19,169 nucleotides of DNA from an uncultured Bacilli bacterium (GTDB lineage Bacteria; Bacillota_I; Bacilli_A; RF39; UBA660). The notes beneath the pieces are model-generated. The model made no database searches. It was not told the DNA's origin and saw only the letters and a list, made by a program, of their open reading frames with translations. How positions within the stretch are numbered: the stretch's first letter is position 1; every line of letters begins with the position of its first letter. The stretch spans positions 1-19,169 of the forward strand of contig CANQAF010000022.1 in NCBI GenBank assembly GCA_947588975.1, read 5' to 3'. Below are positions 1 to 5,416 of this stretch, piece by piece. Made by a program: the position numbers and the translations under genes.

Positions 1-173
1 CCTTCTATTTGATATTGTTCTCCTGCTTCTAGTAAGCCATTGACAGATTGGATAGCAGAATTCTTTTTTGCATCTTCAATAACCCCCATAATTAATGGGG
101 TTGTGATAACTGCTATAATTCCTAATATTACGATTACTGCAAGTAACTCAATCAATGTAAATCCTTTTTTCAT
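1..173 (-). CDS. Prepilin-like protein, type IV pilin/pseudopilin family (partial, C-terminus off window)
   Basis: The gene starts at an ATG (173-171) and runs off the left edge, so only the first 57 codons are visible. The N terminus MKKGFTLIELLAVIVILGI is a class III (type IV pilin) signal: a short basic leader, a cleavage site between G4 and F5, the conserved Glu at mature position 5, then about 20 hydrophobic residues. Family knowledge says a prepilin peptidase cuts and N-methylates such proteins before they assemble into pili or pseudopili (Com or secretion type). A ribosome binding site AAAGGAGTG lies 7 nt upstream. It has its own promoter (287-315) and a structured leader. The N terminus closely resembles that of the prepilin gene at 18695-19102. 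No prepilin peptidase, ATPase or platform protein is in the window, so the assembly system is unknown. Confidence 0.85.
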   Translation of the reverse strand, partial: MKKGFTLIELLAVIVILGIIAVITTPLIMGVIEDAKKNSAIQSVNGLLEAGEQYQIE

Positions 174-196
174 ATTTCTTCACTCCTTTAGACAAT

Positions 197-219
197 AAAA
201 AAAGGGGTTACCCCCCCCC
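197..219 (-). terminator. GGGG/CCCC hairpin with T-run and a nine-G tract, in the leader of the prepilin gene
   Basis: Read on the minus strand, a run of nine G (plus-strand C 211-219), then TAA, then CCCC (204-207) and seven T (203-197). Any four of the nine G can pair with the CCCC, giving a compact intrinsic-terminator shape. It lies between the prepilin promoter (287-315) and the prepilin start (173), so it can also stop read-through from rpsU-yqeY. Whether it stops the prepilin transcript or only attenuates it cannot be told from sequence. Confidence 0.6.
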
Positions 220-260
220 GTTTGCTAAAAGCATACTTTATATTTTTGCTCACTACAAAC
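220..260 (-). promoter_or_regulatory. Leader hairpin upstream of prepilin gene, possible attenuator element
   Basis: In the minus-strand leader, GTTTG (260-256) can pair with CAAAC (224-220), and inside it AGCA (250-247) can pair with TGCT (233-230), separated by a mismatched internal stretch. The outer stem abuts the nine-G tract and terminator hairpin (197-219). A folded domain directly followed by a terminator before the start codon is the usual layout of attenuators and riboswitches. I do not recognise a known riboswitch consensus in it. Confidence 0.35.
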
Positions 261-286
261 TATTCTATGATTTATTTGACATATTT

Positions 287-315
287 ATTATATCAAATGA
301 AAAATGATATTGCAA
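287..315 (-). promoter_or_regulatory. Sigma-A type promoter for the prepilin gene
   Basis: On the minus strand, -35 TTGCAA (315-310), a 17-nt spacer and a perfect -10 TATAAT (292-287). It sits in the gap after the yqeY stop and predicts a transcript start near 280, giving a leader of about 105 nt before the prepilin ATG at 173. Confidence 0.75.
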
Positions 316-328
316 GATCATTTACTAT

Positions 329-769
329 TTATTTAGCAAGACGTTCACGAATCATTTTACTAATATCACCCATATCTGCTTTTCCTTTTAAAATAGGTGT
401 TAAATATCCCATTATTTTACCCATATCAGATAAGTTAGTTGGATTTAGTAGTTCAAATGCTTTATCAATTTCTTTTATGACTTCTTCTTCACTTAATTGT
501 TCTGGCATGTATTCATCTAAAATAGCAATTTCTGCCTTTGCTTGATCAATTAAATCTTGACGATTTCCCTTTTCAAATTCTAAAATAGATTCTTTTCTTG
601 TTTTAATTTGCTTTGCAATAATTCCAATAATATCATCATCTTGTAATTCTTTTTTCTGATTTAATTCTTCCATTTGAATCGCACCTTTTAACATACGAAT
701 AACAGATAATTTCTCTTTATCTTGACTTTTCATTGCATTCTTTAAATCATCTAAAATTTGTTCTTTCAT
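329..769 (-). CDS. yqeY: GatB/YqeY domain protein
   Basis: A 146-residue protein matching the stand-alone GatB/YqeY family in length and content. It is all-helical, opening with EQILDDLKNAMKSQDKEK, then a charged repeat-like section with RKESILEFEKGNRQDLI near residues 58-74, AEIAILDEYMPEQLSEEE near 79-96, and a C-terminal part around DMGKIMGYLTPILKGKADM. The domain also forms the C-terminal tail of the GatB subunit of Glu/Asp-tRNA amidotransferase; the stand-alone form has no settled function, though a role close to tRNA or translation is suspected. Start: ATG preceded by AAGGAG at 6-8 nt. It lies 36 nt after rpsU on the same strand, a pairing common in low-GC Gram-positives, with a hairpin between that may lower its expression. 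Confidence 0.93.
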   Translation of the reverse strand: MKEQILDDLKNAMKSQDKEKLSVIRMLKGAIQMEELNQKKELQDDDIIGIIAKQIKTRKESILEFEKGNRQDLIDQAKAEIAILDEYMPEQLSEEEVIKEIDKAFELLNPTNLSDMGKIMGYLTPILKGKADMGDISKMIRERLAK

Positions 770-787
770 AAATTCTCCTTTATTAAG

Positions 788-808
788 AAAAAGCCTATAT
801 GGCTTTTA
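788..808 (-). terminator. Hairpin between rpsU and yqeY (partial terminator)
   Basis: Minus strand: AAAAGCC, a short ATATA loop, GGCTTTTT. The stem overlaps the rpsU stop codon and ends in five T. The next gene starts only about 20 nt further on and has no clear promoter of its own, so this probably reduces rather than ends transcription into yqeY. Confidence 0.6.
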
Positions 809-1000
809 ATAATTTTCTCTTTGTCTTCTTCTACTATTTTTTATAGCTTCTTTTTTCGCATTTCTTCTTTTTACTCCAGGTTTCAAATAACCTTCTTGTC
901 TTTCACGTACTTCTTTTAGGAGGCCGCTTCTTAAATTTTTTTGTTTAAAAACTCTAAGTGCACCATCTACATTTCCGTTTTGAACGATAACTTTAGTCAT
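806..1000 (-). CDS. rpsU: 30S ribosomal protein bS21
   Basis: A 64-residue, strongly basic protein with the bS21 pattern: N-terminal strand TKVIVQNGNVDGALRVFKQK, the LRSGLLKEVRERQ helix, then a Lys/Arg-rich tail (KRRNAKKEAIKNSRRRQREN). bS21 binds the 30S platform near the anti-Shine-Dalgarno end of 16S rRNA and helps initiation. Length is normal (57-71 in the family). Start: ATG after GGGAGG at 7 nt. It has its own promoter (1030-1058) and is followed by a weak terminator, then yqeY. Confidence 0.97.
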   Translation of the reverse strand: MTKVIVQNGNVDGALRVFKQKNLRSGLLKEVRERQEGYLKPGVKRRNAKKEAIKNSRRRQRENY

Positions 1001-1029
1001 GAGATTCCCTCCCTTCTGAAACTAAAGCT

Positions 1030-1058
1030 ATTATAACACGCTTTATTAGGTTTTTCAA
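1030..1058 (-). promoter_or_regulatory. Sigma-A type promoter for rpsU
   Basis: Minus strand: -35 TTGAAA (1058-1053), 17-nt spacer, perfect -10 TATAAT (1035-1030). It lies between the bacteriocin terminator and the rpsU ribosome binding site. Confidence 0.75.
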
Positions 1059-1076
1059 TAAAATTCATCAGAAATC

Positions 1077-1102
1077 AAAAAAAGAGATACAAATGTATCT
1101 CT
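1077..1102 (-). terminator. Rho-independent terminator of the bacteriocin cassette
   Basis: Minus strand: AGAGATAC (1102-1095), loop ATTT, GTATCTCT (1090-1083), then a run of T (plus-strand A 1077-1083). It is a perfect 8-bp stem. The left arm includes the TAG stop of the second bacteriocin peptide, so the transcript ends right at that gene. Confidence 0.88.
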
Positions 1103-1271
1103 ATGCACAAAATTGTCCTAATTGAATTCTTCGAATCGCAGTTCCTAAACTTCTACCAAGATCTAAGATTGTACTAATACCACGCACAAATGCACTAATG
1201 AGTGAACCTGAAATCGCTCCACCTGTAATTTCAAGCAACTCATTTTTTTCTAATACTTTTAAGTTCGACAT
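1101..1271 (-). CDS. Double-glycine leader peptide, probable class IIb bacteriocin subunit 2
   Basis: A 56-residue gene, ATG at 1271-1269 to TAG at 1103-1101. The N terminus MSNLKVLEKNELLEITGG is a double-glycine leader: relative to the cut it has Leu -12, Glu -8, Leu -7, Ile -4, Gly -2 and Gly -1. The predicted mature part is 38 residues, begins AISGSLISAFVRG, contains a GRSLG (GxxxG) motif followed by TAIRRIQ, and ends LGQFCA, with one Cys next to the C terminus. GxxxG motifs mediate helix-helix pairing in two-peptide bacteriocins (established for the class). It overlaps the end of the first peptide gene by 13 nt and has no strong ribosome binding site, which points to translational coupling. 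The likely exporter and leader peptidase is the gene at 1467-3548. Toxicity and target are not known. Confidence 0.78.
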   Translation of the reverse strand: MSNLKVLEKNELLEITGGAISGSLISAFVRGISTILDLGRSLGTAIRRIQLGQFCA

Positions 1272-1402
1272 GCTAAAGGTCTCACATACCCATCTATAAA
1301 TCCAACTAAGAAAACAATTCCTGCGCCAATTAAAGCTCCTAAACCTAAAGAAAATCCGCCACCTACAACTTGCTTTAATTCATATTCACTTAACAATTGC
1401 AT
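1259..1402 (-). CDS. Double-glycine leader peptide, probable class IIb bacteriocin subunit 1
   Basis: A 47-residue gene, ATG at 1402-1400 to TAA at 1261-1259, with a very strong ribosome binding site (AGGAGGGAG). The leader MQLLSEYELKQVVGG fits the double-glycine consensus at every key position (Leu -12, Ser -11, Glu -8, Leu -7, Val -4, Gly -2, Gly -1). The predicted mature part is 32 residues, Gly-rich and hydrophobic: GFSLGLGALIGAG with a GALIG (GxxxG) motif, then IVFLVGFIDG and a C-terminal RPLACRT with a single Cys. It resembles a membrane-inserting helix of a two-peptide bacteriocin. The next peptide gene overlaps its last codons. Alternative: a secreted signalling peptide, but two different partners with GxxxG motifs and no sensor kinase nearby make a bacteriocin more likely. 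Confidence 0.78.
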   Translation of the reverse strand: MQLLSEYELKQVVGGGFSLGLGALIGAGIVFLVGFIDGYVRPLACRT

Positions 1403-1417
1403 ATTTCAATCTCCCTC

Positions 1418-1483
1418 CTACATTGTTATAAAAAATATCAGTGCTACCACCGCTTTAAACAAACGTCTAAACATGTCCATCAT
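1418..1483 (-). CDS. Possible 21-codon hydrophobic micro-ORF in the bacteriocin cassette (tentative)
   Basis: An ORF overlapping the last 17 nt of the exporter gene in another frame. It has three possible ATGs at 1483, 1480 and 1474 and a TAG at 1420-1418. The product starts MMDMFRRLFK, then ten hydrophobic residues (AVVALIFFIT) and a final Met: a basic head and a short hydrophobic stretch. AAAGGA sits directly before the first ATG and 9 nt before the third, so the 18-residue version from 1474 has the best spacing. It lies where an immunity or accessory peptide might be expected, but it is far shorter than known immunity proteins and may be chance. Confidence 0.3.
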   Translation of the reverse strand: MMDMFRRLFKAVVALIFFITM

Positions 1484-3548
1484 TCCTTTCTAACTTACAT
1501 ACAATCTTCCCATGATCCAATTCAATCACCTGATCATATAAATCCATATTCTCAGTTCGATGTGAAATAATAGCAATAATAGAATTAGAATAGCGAATTT
1601 GTAATTGCTTTAAAATTCGTCTTTCTAAGTTAACGTCCATTTGTTCAAAACCTTCATCAATCAATAATACATGAAATGGTTTTAAAAGAGTTCGTGCTAG
1701 TATAATTTTAGCCCGTTCTCCACCAGATAAATTTGATCCATTTTCTTCAATAAACATTTGATATTTCAATGGTTGATTTTCCACAATCTTATCAATTTCG
1801 CATAATTGAAAAATAGCTTGAAGTTTATGAACATCAACATTTTCACCTAACGTAATATTATCATAAAGTGTTCCCATTATTAGAGTTTCATTTTGACTGA
1901 TATATAAAATTTGTTTCTGTAAATATTCTTCGTCATACCGTTGATAAGATGCTCCATTTATCAATAATTGACTACCTTCTACAGAATAATATCCCTTGAT
2001 ACATTTAAATAATGTGCTTTTCCCACTTCCACTTGCACCCTTGCAAAGAATTAATTCTCCCATATGAAAATGGCAATCAACGTTTGTCAAAATTGGAATA
2101 TCAGTATCCGTTGTTATGCAAAGATTTTGAAACGTAATAGATTGGATTACCGCTTTTATACCAGTTCTTGGAGTGGTAGGTAATGGCAAACTTTCAATGC
2201 GTTCAAAAGAACGTTTAGCATGTTGCAATAAAAAATCGGTATCAACAAGTCTTTTCATTGGTTCCATAATATAAGAAAATAATAGTTGATATGCAAATAA
2301 CAATCCAATTGAAAGTGTTCCATTTGTATAAAAAAGAAAATTGAAGAAAAGAAAACATAAATAACAAACACTTTCCAAAATACCACGAATCAACATTTCT
2401 TTTTCAACCACTTGATGAAATTTTAATACCTGATTCGTATAATTTTGATACATATGATGAAATCGTTGAATGACAGAGTTTGTAATGGAAAGACCTTTCA
2501 CAAATTCAAATCCACGAACATAATCTAACATATAAGAATACATCTTTACATTTCCCTGCTCTAAATCTAGTACCTGTTTTTGATACTTTGGACGAAAATG
2601 AGAAATCAGTATACTATAACCTACTGCCAAAAATAAACATATTATGACACTCTTTGGTTGTAAAATAAATAAAAGTAATATGGATAATATAAATAATAAG
2701 CCATCAAACAATATAGTAAAAGCTACCTGCGATATGACTTCTTGAACTTGCTCAATATCATGGATACGTGACATAAAGTCTCCACTGGGAAGATTGTGAT
2801 ACTGTATATAAGGAAGTTGCATCATTCGTGAAAAAGAAGTAGTAGTCATCATAAATGATAGTTTTTCACTTAATCGTTGCATCAACATATTACGTAAATA
2901 AGTGCAAATATATTTGCTAATTTCAATCAACAAAAATAAGAAAAATGCGATCATTAAAAAATGGTAAGGAGTGTTTAATAAAATAGATATATAAAAGGAG
3001 CCTATCATAGAAACAGAAAAAATAATGCAAGAAAGAATACATACTGGTATAAACATTTTCCATTGATGGCGAATAATGAGTAAAGTATATTTTACTATTG
3101 ACTTTGGTTTATGATAGGTAGGTATTTTTTGTATAGGATATAATATAATTAATGTATGATTATAAATTTGATAAAATTGATCTAATTTCATTTTGTATAT
3201 CTTACTTGCTGGATCTCCAATGATAACATATTGTTTTTTCCAATTTATAGTATATATAACTACATAATGTAAATAAGTATTGTCCAGAATAACATGCGCA
3301 ATACAAGGATATACAATATCTAGATTTTCATTTAAATCGCATGACACACCAGTTGCTGAAAATCCAAAATGTTTTAATGTTTCAATCATATGATAAGCAG
3401 TAGTGCCATTTTTAGAAGTGTGTGTATATTGAGCTAAAATGGACTTAGGAATATATCCCTTATAATATTTGATTACCATTTCTAAACAAGCAATTCCACA
3501 ACTATTGCTATCATCTTGATGAACATATGGATACTTTTTCACAAACAA
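1467..3548 (-). CDS. Peptidase-C39-containing ABC transporter (bacteriocin exporter/leader peptidase)
   Basis: A full PCAT-type exporter that cleaves double-glycine leaders and exports the peptide. Numbering is from the GTG at 3554, giving 695 residues. Peptidase C39: Cys19 in SNSCG, His96 in LHYVV and Asp114 in GDPAS form the expected triad. A six-helix membrane domain spans roughly 165-425. The ATPase has Walker A GASGSGKST (506-514), Q-loop Gln554, signature LSGGE (609-613), Walker B LLIDE (630-634) and H-loop His665. The D-loop is EGFEQMD, not the usual SALD. The AGGAGG ribosome binding site (3559-3554) overlaps that GTG, so I place the start at the TTG at 3548, two codons in; the GTG at 3542 is also possible. 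Two double-glycine peptides follow immediately. No HlyD-type accessory gene is present. Confidence 0.92.
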   Translation of the reverse strand: MFVKKYPYVHQDDSNSCGIACLEMVIKYYKGYIPKSILAQYTHTSKNGTTAYHMIETLKHFGFSATGVSCDLNENLDIVYPCIAHVILDNTYLHYVVIYTINWKKQYVIIGDPASKIYKMKLDQFYQIYNHTLIILYPIQKIPTYHKPKSIVKYTLLIIRHQWKMFIPVCILSCIIFSVSMIGSFYISILLNTPYHFLMIAFFLFLLIEISKYICTYLRNMLMQRLSEKLSFMMTTTSFSRMMQLPYIQYHNLPSGDFMSRIHDIEQVQEVISQVAFTILFDGLLFILSILLLFILQPKSVIICLFLAVGYSILISHFRPKYQKQVLDLEQGNVKMYSYMLDYVRGFEFVKGLSITNSVIQRFHHMYQNYTNQVLKFHQVVEKEMLIRGILESVCYLCFLFFNFLFYTNGTLSIGLLFAYQLLFSYIMEPMKRLVDTDFLLQHAKRSFERIESLPLPTTPRTGIKAVIQSITFQNLCITTDTDIPILTNVDCHFHMGELILCKGASGSGKSTLFKCIKGYYSVEGSQLLINGASYQRYDEEYLQKQILYISQNETLIMGTLYDNITLGENVDVHKLQAIFQLCEIDKIVENQPLKYQMFIEENGSNLSGGERAKIILARTLLKPFHVLLIDEGFEQMDVNLERRILKQLQIRYSNSIIAIISHRTENMDLYDQVIELDHGKIVCKLERNDGHV

Positions 3549-3603
3549 TTTCACCTCCTCACTTATAACATAAAAGAAAAAAAAGAAATATCCTTTTCTA
3601 AAT

Positions 3604-3630
3604 AAAAAAAAGAATATTTAATATTCTTTT
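3604..3630 (-). terminator. Rho-independent terminator after rsmD
   Basis: A perfect 10-bp inverted repeat, AAAAGAATAT / ATATTCTTTT (3608-3617 and 3621-3630) with a 3-nt loop, followed on the minus strand by a T-run (plus-strand A 3604-3610). It separates rsmD from the exporter gene. I see no convincing promoter between it and the exporter. Confidence 0.75.
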
Positions 3631-3637
3631 GGTGAGA

Positions 3638-4177
3638 CTACTTATATTGATAAATAATTACATTTTTACTACCATATTTTTTTTCTTTCACACAAGTATA
3701 TCCGCTTGTAAATTTTTCTTGTTCAAACTCACAAACAATAATTCCATCTTTATTCAATAAATGATACTCTTCAATTATATTTAAACAAGGTTGTATGAAA
3801 TGTTCTTGATAAGGAGGATCTAAAAAAATAACATCAAATGAAATATTTTTTTGTAAAAACTGGCGAAGAGCTTGATCATATTCTTGTTTTAATATCACAT
3901 ATATTTCATTTACTTTTAACTTTTTAATATTTTGTTCAATTGTTTGAATAGCTTGTTCACTATGATCTACAAAATAGCACGAATTAGCACCATTGCTAAG
4001 TGCTTCTAAACCCAAAGCACCACTACCAGCAAACAGATCTAAACAAATACTATTTTTAATATTAGTTTGAATCATTCCAAATATAGATTCTTTTACTCGA
4101 TCCATAGTAGGTCTTGTACCATTAAGAGTAAATCCTTCTAATTGTTGTCCTTTATATTTTCCACTAATAATTCGCAT
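3638..4177 (-). CDS. rsmD: 16S rRNA (guanine966-N2)-methyltransferase RsmD
   Basis: A 179-residue class I SAM methyltransferase. Family signatures are the N-terminal MRIISGKYKGQQL, TRPTMDRVKESIFGMI (21-36), the SAM-binding loop LDLFAGSGALGLEAL (46-60) and the catalytic DPPY (120-123). It makes m2G966 in the 16S rRNA of the 30S head. Start: ATG after AAGGAG at 5 nt. In Bacillus subtilis the homologue (ylbH) follows ylbD-ylbE-ylbF-ylbG and precedes coaD; here ylbD and ylbE are upstream, but ylbF and ylbG are missing and the gene next downstream is a bacteriocin exporter rather than coaD. It has its own promoter (4218-4246). Confidence 0.96.
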   Translation of the reverse strand: MRIISGKYKGQQLEGFTLNGTRPTMDRVKESIFGMIQTNIKNSICLDLFAGSGALGLEALSNGANSCYFVDHSEQAIQTIEQNIKKLKVNEIYVILKQEYDQALRQFLQKNISFDVIFLDPPYQEHFIQPCLNIIEEYHLLNKDGIIVCEFEQEKFTSGYTCVKEKKYGSKNVIIYQYK

Positions 4178-4217
4178 ATTGACTCCTTTTATGTATAATT
4201 TTTCAAAATATGAAAAT

Positions 4218-4246
4218 ATTATAAATGTGATGTTTCATCACTACAA
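4218..4246 (-). promoter_or_regulatory. Promoter for rsmD with a dyad in the spacer
   Basis: Minus strand: -35 TTGTAG (4246-4241), 17-nt spacer, -10 TATAAT (4223-4218). The spacer contains a perfect inverted repeat GTGATG-TTT-CATCAC (4227-4241). A dyad between the -35 and -10 boxes is a common operator position, but no regulator is identifiable here. Confidence 0.55.
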
Positions 4247-4260
4247 ATTACTCCCCTTTT

Positions 4261-4286
4261 AAAAAGTCCTACAATGTAGGATTTTT
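4261..4286 (-). terminator. Terminator after ylbE
   Basis: TCCTACA / TGTAGGA (4267-4273 and 4275-4281) is a 7-bp stem. On the minus strand it is followed by CTTTTT (4266-4261) and preceded by an A-run, so it could work in both directions. It ends the sirA-like/ylbD/ylbE transcript. Confidence 0.75.
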
Positions 4287-4306
4287 TCTATTTTTATTTT
4301 ATCACA

Positions 4307-4528
4307 TTATTTAAGTGATGCAAGAAGATTTTGAACCATTTCAAAGGTTTCTAGTGCTTTTGTAATACGGTCCGCCGGACGAAGGCCATATTGTTCTTTT
4401 ACTTCCTCTTCAAATTTTGGAAATAAATTCATATCACGGTTTAATAATTTATACCAATAGGAGTTTTCTCTTAAATATTTTAGATAATTGGGATTATTTT
4501 TAATTTTAAATTGTAATTCTAATGCCAT
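4307..4528 (-). CDS. ylbE: YlbE-like protein
   Basis: A 73-residue protein with the YlbE-like pattern: N-terminal helix ELQFKIKNNPNYLKYLRENSYWYKLLNR (the PYWYR-like motif appears as SYWYK at residues 23-27), then an F/E-rich helix and a closing helix TKALETFEMVQNLLASL. Its molecular function is unknown. Its ATG overlaps the TAA of ylbD by one base (TAATG), so the two are translationally coupled. The ylbD-ylbE order is the same as in B. subtilis, which supports the call. Confidence 0.8.
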   Translation of the reverse strand: MALELQFKIKNNPNYLKYLRENSYWYKLLNRDMNLFPKFEEEVKEQYGLRPADRITKALETFEMVQNLLASLK

Positions 4529-4890
4529 TAATCCTCAAAATGTTTGTATAATGGTCTTGGTGTATATTCTGGTTTTTCAATATTGTCTTTATTTCCAAAA
4601 TCTTGTAATACACCCAATACTCTTTGCATACTATTAATCCCATTTTGTACACTATCTAAATCCATAGTTTTTAACCAACCTAAAAATTCTCCTAATCCAA
4701 ATGATGTAGCTACCTTTTCTTTATTTTCTTGAGAAACTGATTTTTGATATGAGGACCATACCTCTGGCTGATCACCATATAAATCATAGATTTCATAAAA
4801 TTTTTGCCATGACATTTCTCCACTGCGTACATATGAGATTAATTCTGGTTTACCTTTTACAAATGCTTTAAATTCCACCATCTTATCCAT
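4528..4890 (-). CDS. ylbD: YlbD-like putative spore-coat family protein
   Basis: I place the start at the ATG at 4890-4888 (MDKMVEFKAFV), because AGGTGAT sits 4 nt before it; a GTG three codons earlier lies inside that site. The 120-residue product begins with EFKAFVKGKPELISYVRSGEMSWQ, typical of the YlbD family (K-P-L-I.. followed by a W-Q-x-[FL]-Y block), continues with GQPEVW-type and LGWLKTMDLDSVQNGINSMQ segments, and ends in an R-P-L-Y-K-H-F tail. YlbD is annotated as a putative coat protein in Bacillus; the function is not established, and it also occurs where sporulation is doubtful. It lies 41 nt after the SirA-like gene with no terminator between. Confidence 0.8.
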   Translation of the reverse strand: MDKMVEFKAFVKGKPELISYVRSGEMSWQKFYEIYDLYGDQPEVWSSYQKSVSQENKEKVATSFGLGEFLGWLKTMDLDSVQNGINSMQRVLGVLQDFGNKDNIEKPEYTPRPLYKHFED

Positions 4891-4931
4891 GATAATCACC
4901 TAATACAATATATGAAGATTGTGTTAAAAGT

Positions 4932-5342
4932 TTACTTTATTTTCTGGATTTGTTTGCTTAACCAAAAATAATCTTTATTCTCAAAATCACACACAAAAAT
5001 CTTTTTATCATAAATATAAAATACTTTCAATATTTCTGGAAAATTAACATTTGATTTGATAATGACACAAGAATAATTAATTTGTACTTGTACCTTTTCA
5101 AAAGGAAAATGTAAATTCATTTTTTTCCCAACAATATCATATTTATATTTACTTTGTATATAATTTTTTAATAATTTTACTGAAAATATTTGGCATAAAC
5201 TTTGAAATAAAGAAATACCATAAGAAAAATTAGACTTTTTTAAATGATACAAATTATATAATGTTTGATATAGCACACTTGGGTCATTTTTATATAGTGT
5301 ATAATATTCAGGTTTAATCATAAATAAATAATATGTACGCAT
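4932..5342 (-). CDS. SirA-like protein (sporulation inhibitor of replication family)
   Basis: A 136-residue protein beginning MRTYYLFMIKPEYYTLY and ending FENKDYFWLSKQIQKIK. Both ends resemble B. subtilis SirA as I recall it (an RHYYTYLIK-type start and a DFNSKRYGWLNP-type end), with a variable helical middle rich in Tyr, Lys and Asn. SirA binds domain I of DnaA and blocks replication initiation when sporulation begins (established in B. subtilis); whether this protein does so is inference. Start: ATG preceded by GGTGGGA. The gene leads a probable sirA-ylbD-ylbE operon ending at the 4261 terminator. A weak promoter (TCGACA, 18 nt, TGTTAT) may lie in the 73-nt gap upstream. No other replication or sporulation regulator is in the window. 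Confidence 0.6.
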   Translation of the reverse strand: MRTYYLFMIKPEYYTLYKNDPSVLYQTLYNLYHLKKSNFSYGISLFQSLCQIFSVKLLKNYIQSKYKYDIVGKKMNLHFPFEKVQVQINYSCVIIKSNVNFPEILKVFYIYDKKIFVCDFENKDYFWLSKQIQKIK

Positions 5343-5390
5343 AATCCCACCAAAAATAAAATAACATTTTAATTCATCATATTTTGTCGA

Positions 5391-5416
5391 AAAAAAAAGA
5401 CGCCCAAAAAGGCATC
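5391..5416 (-). terminator. Terminator after the small membrane protein gene
   Basis: Minus strand: AGATGCC, loop of five T, GGGCGTCT (one T-G wobble), then about nine T. The stem starts right at the stop codon of the 100-aa membrane protein gene. Confidence 0.85.

Noticed and set aside
180..290. c-di-GMP riboswitch in the prepilin leader
   Set aside because: The place fits, since such switches often control pili, but I cannot find the conserved core sequences of either described class; kept only as an unassigned structured leader.
222..545. Plus-strand ORF of 107 codons over yqeY
   Set aside because: It is the antisense shadow of yqeY and its promoter region; no ribosome binding site and no family resemblance.
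1421..1466. Terminator between the exporter and the bacteriocin peptides
   Set aside because: A 5-bp hairpin (CGGTG/CACTG) followed by ATATTTTTT exists, but it is short, contains a wobble and lies within the possible micro-ORF; at most it is a weak attenuator.
1403..1466. Separate promoter for the bacteriocin peptides
   Set aside because: A TATAAC resembles a -10, but there is no acceptable -35 or extended element, so co-transcription with the exporter is more likely.
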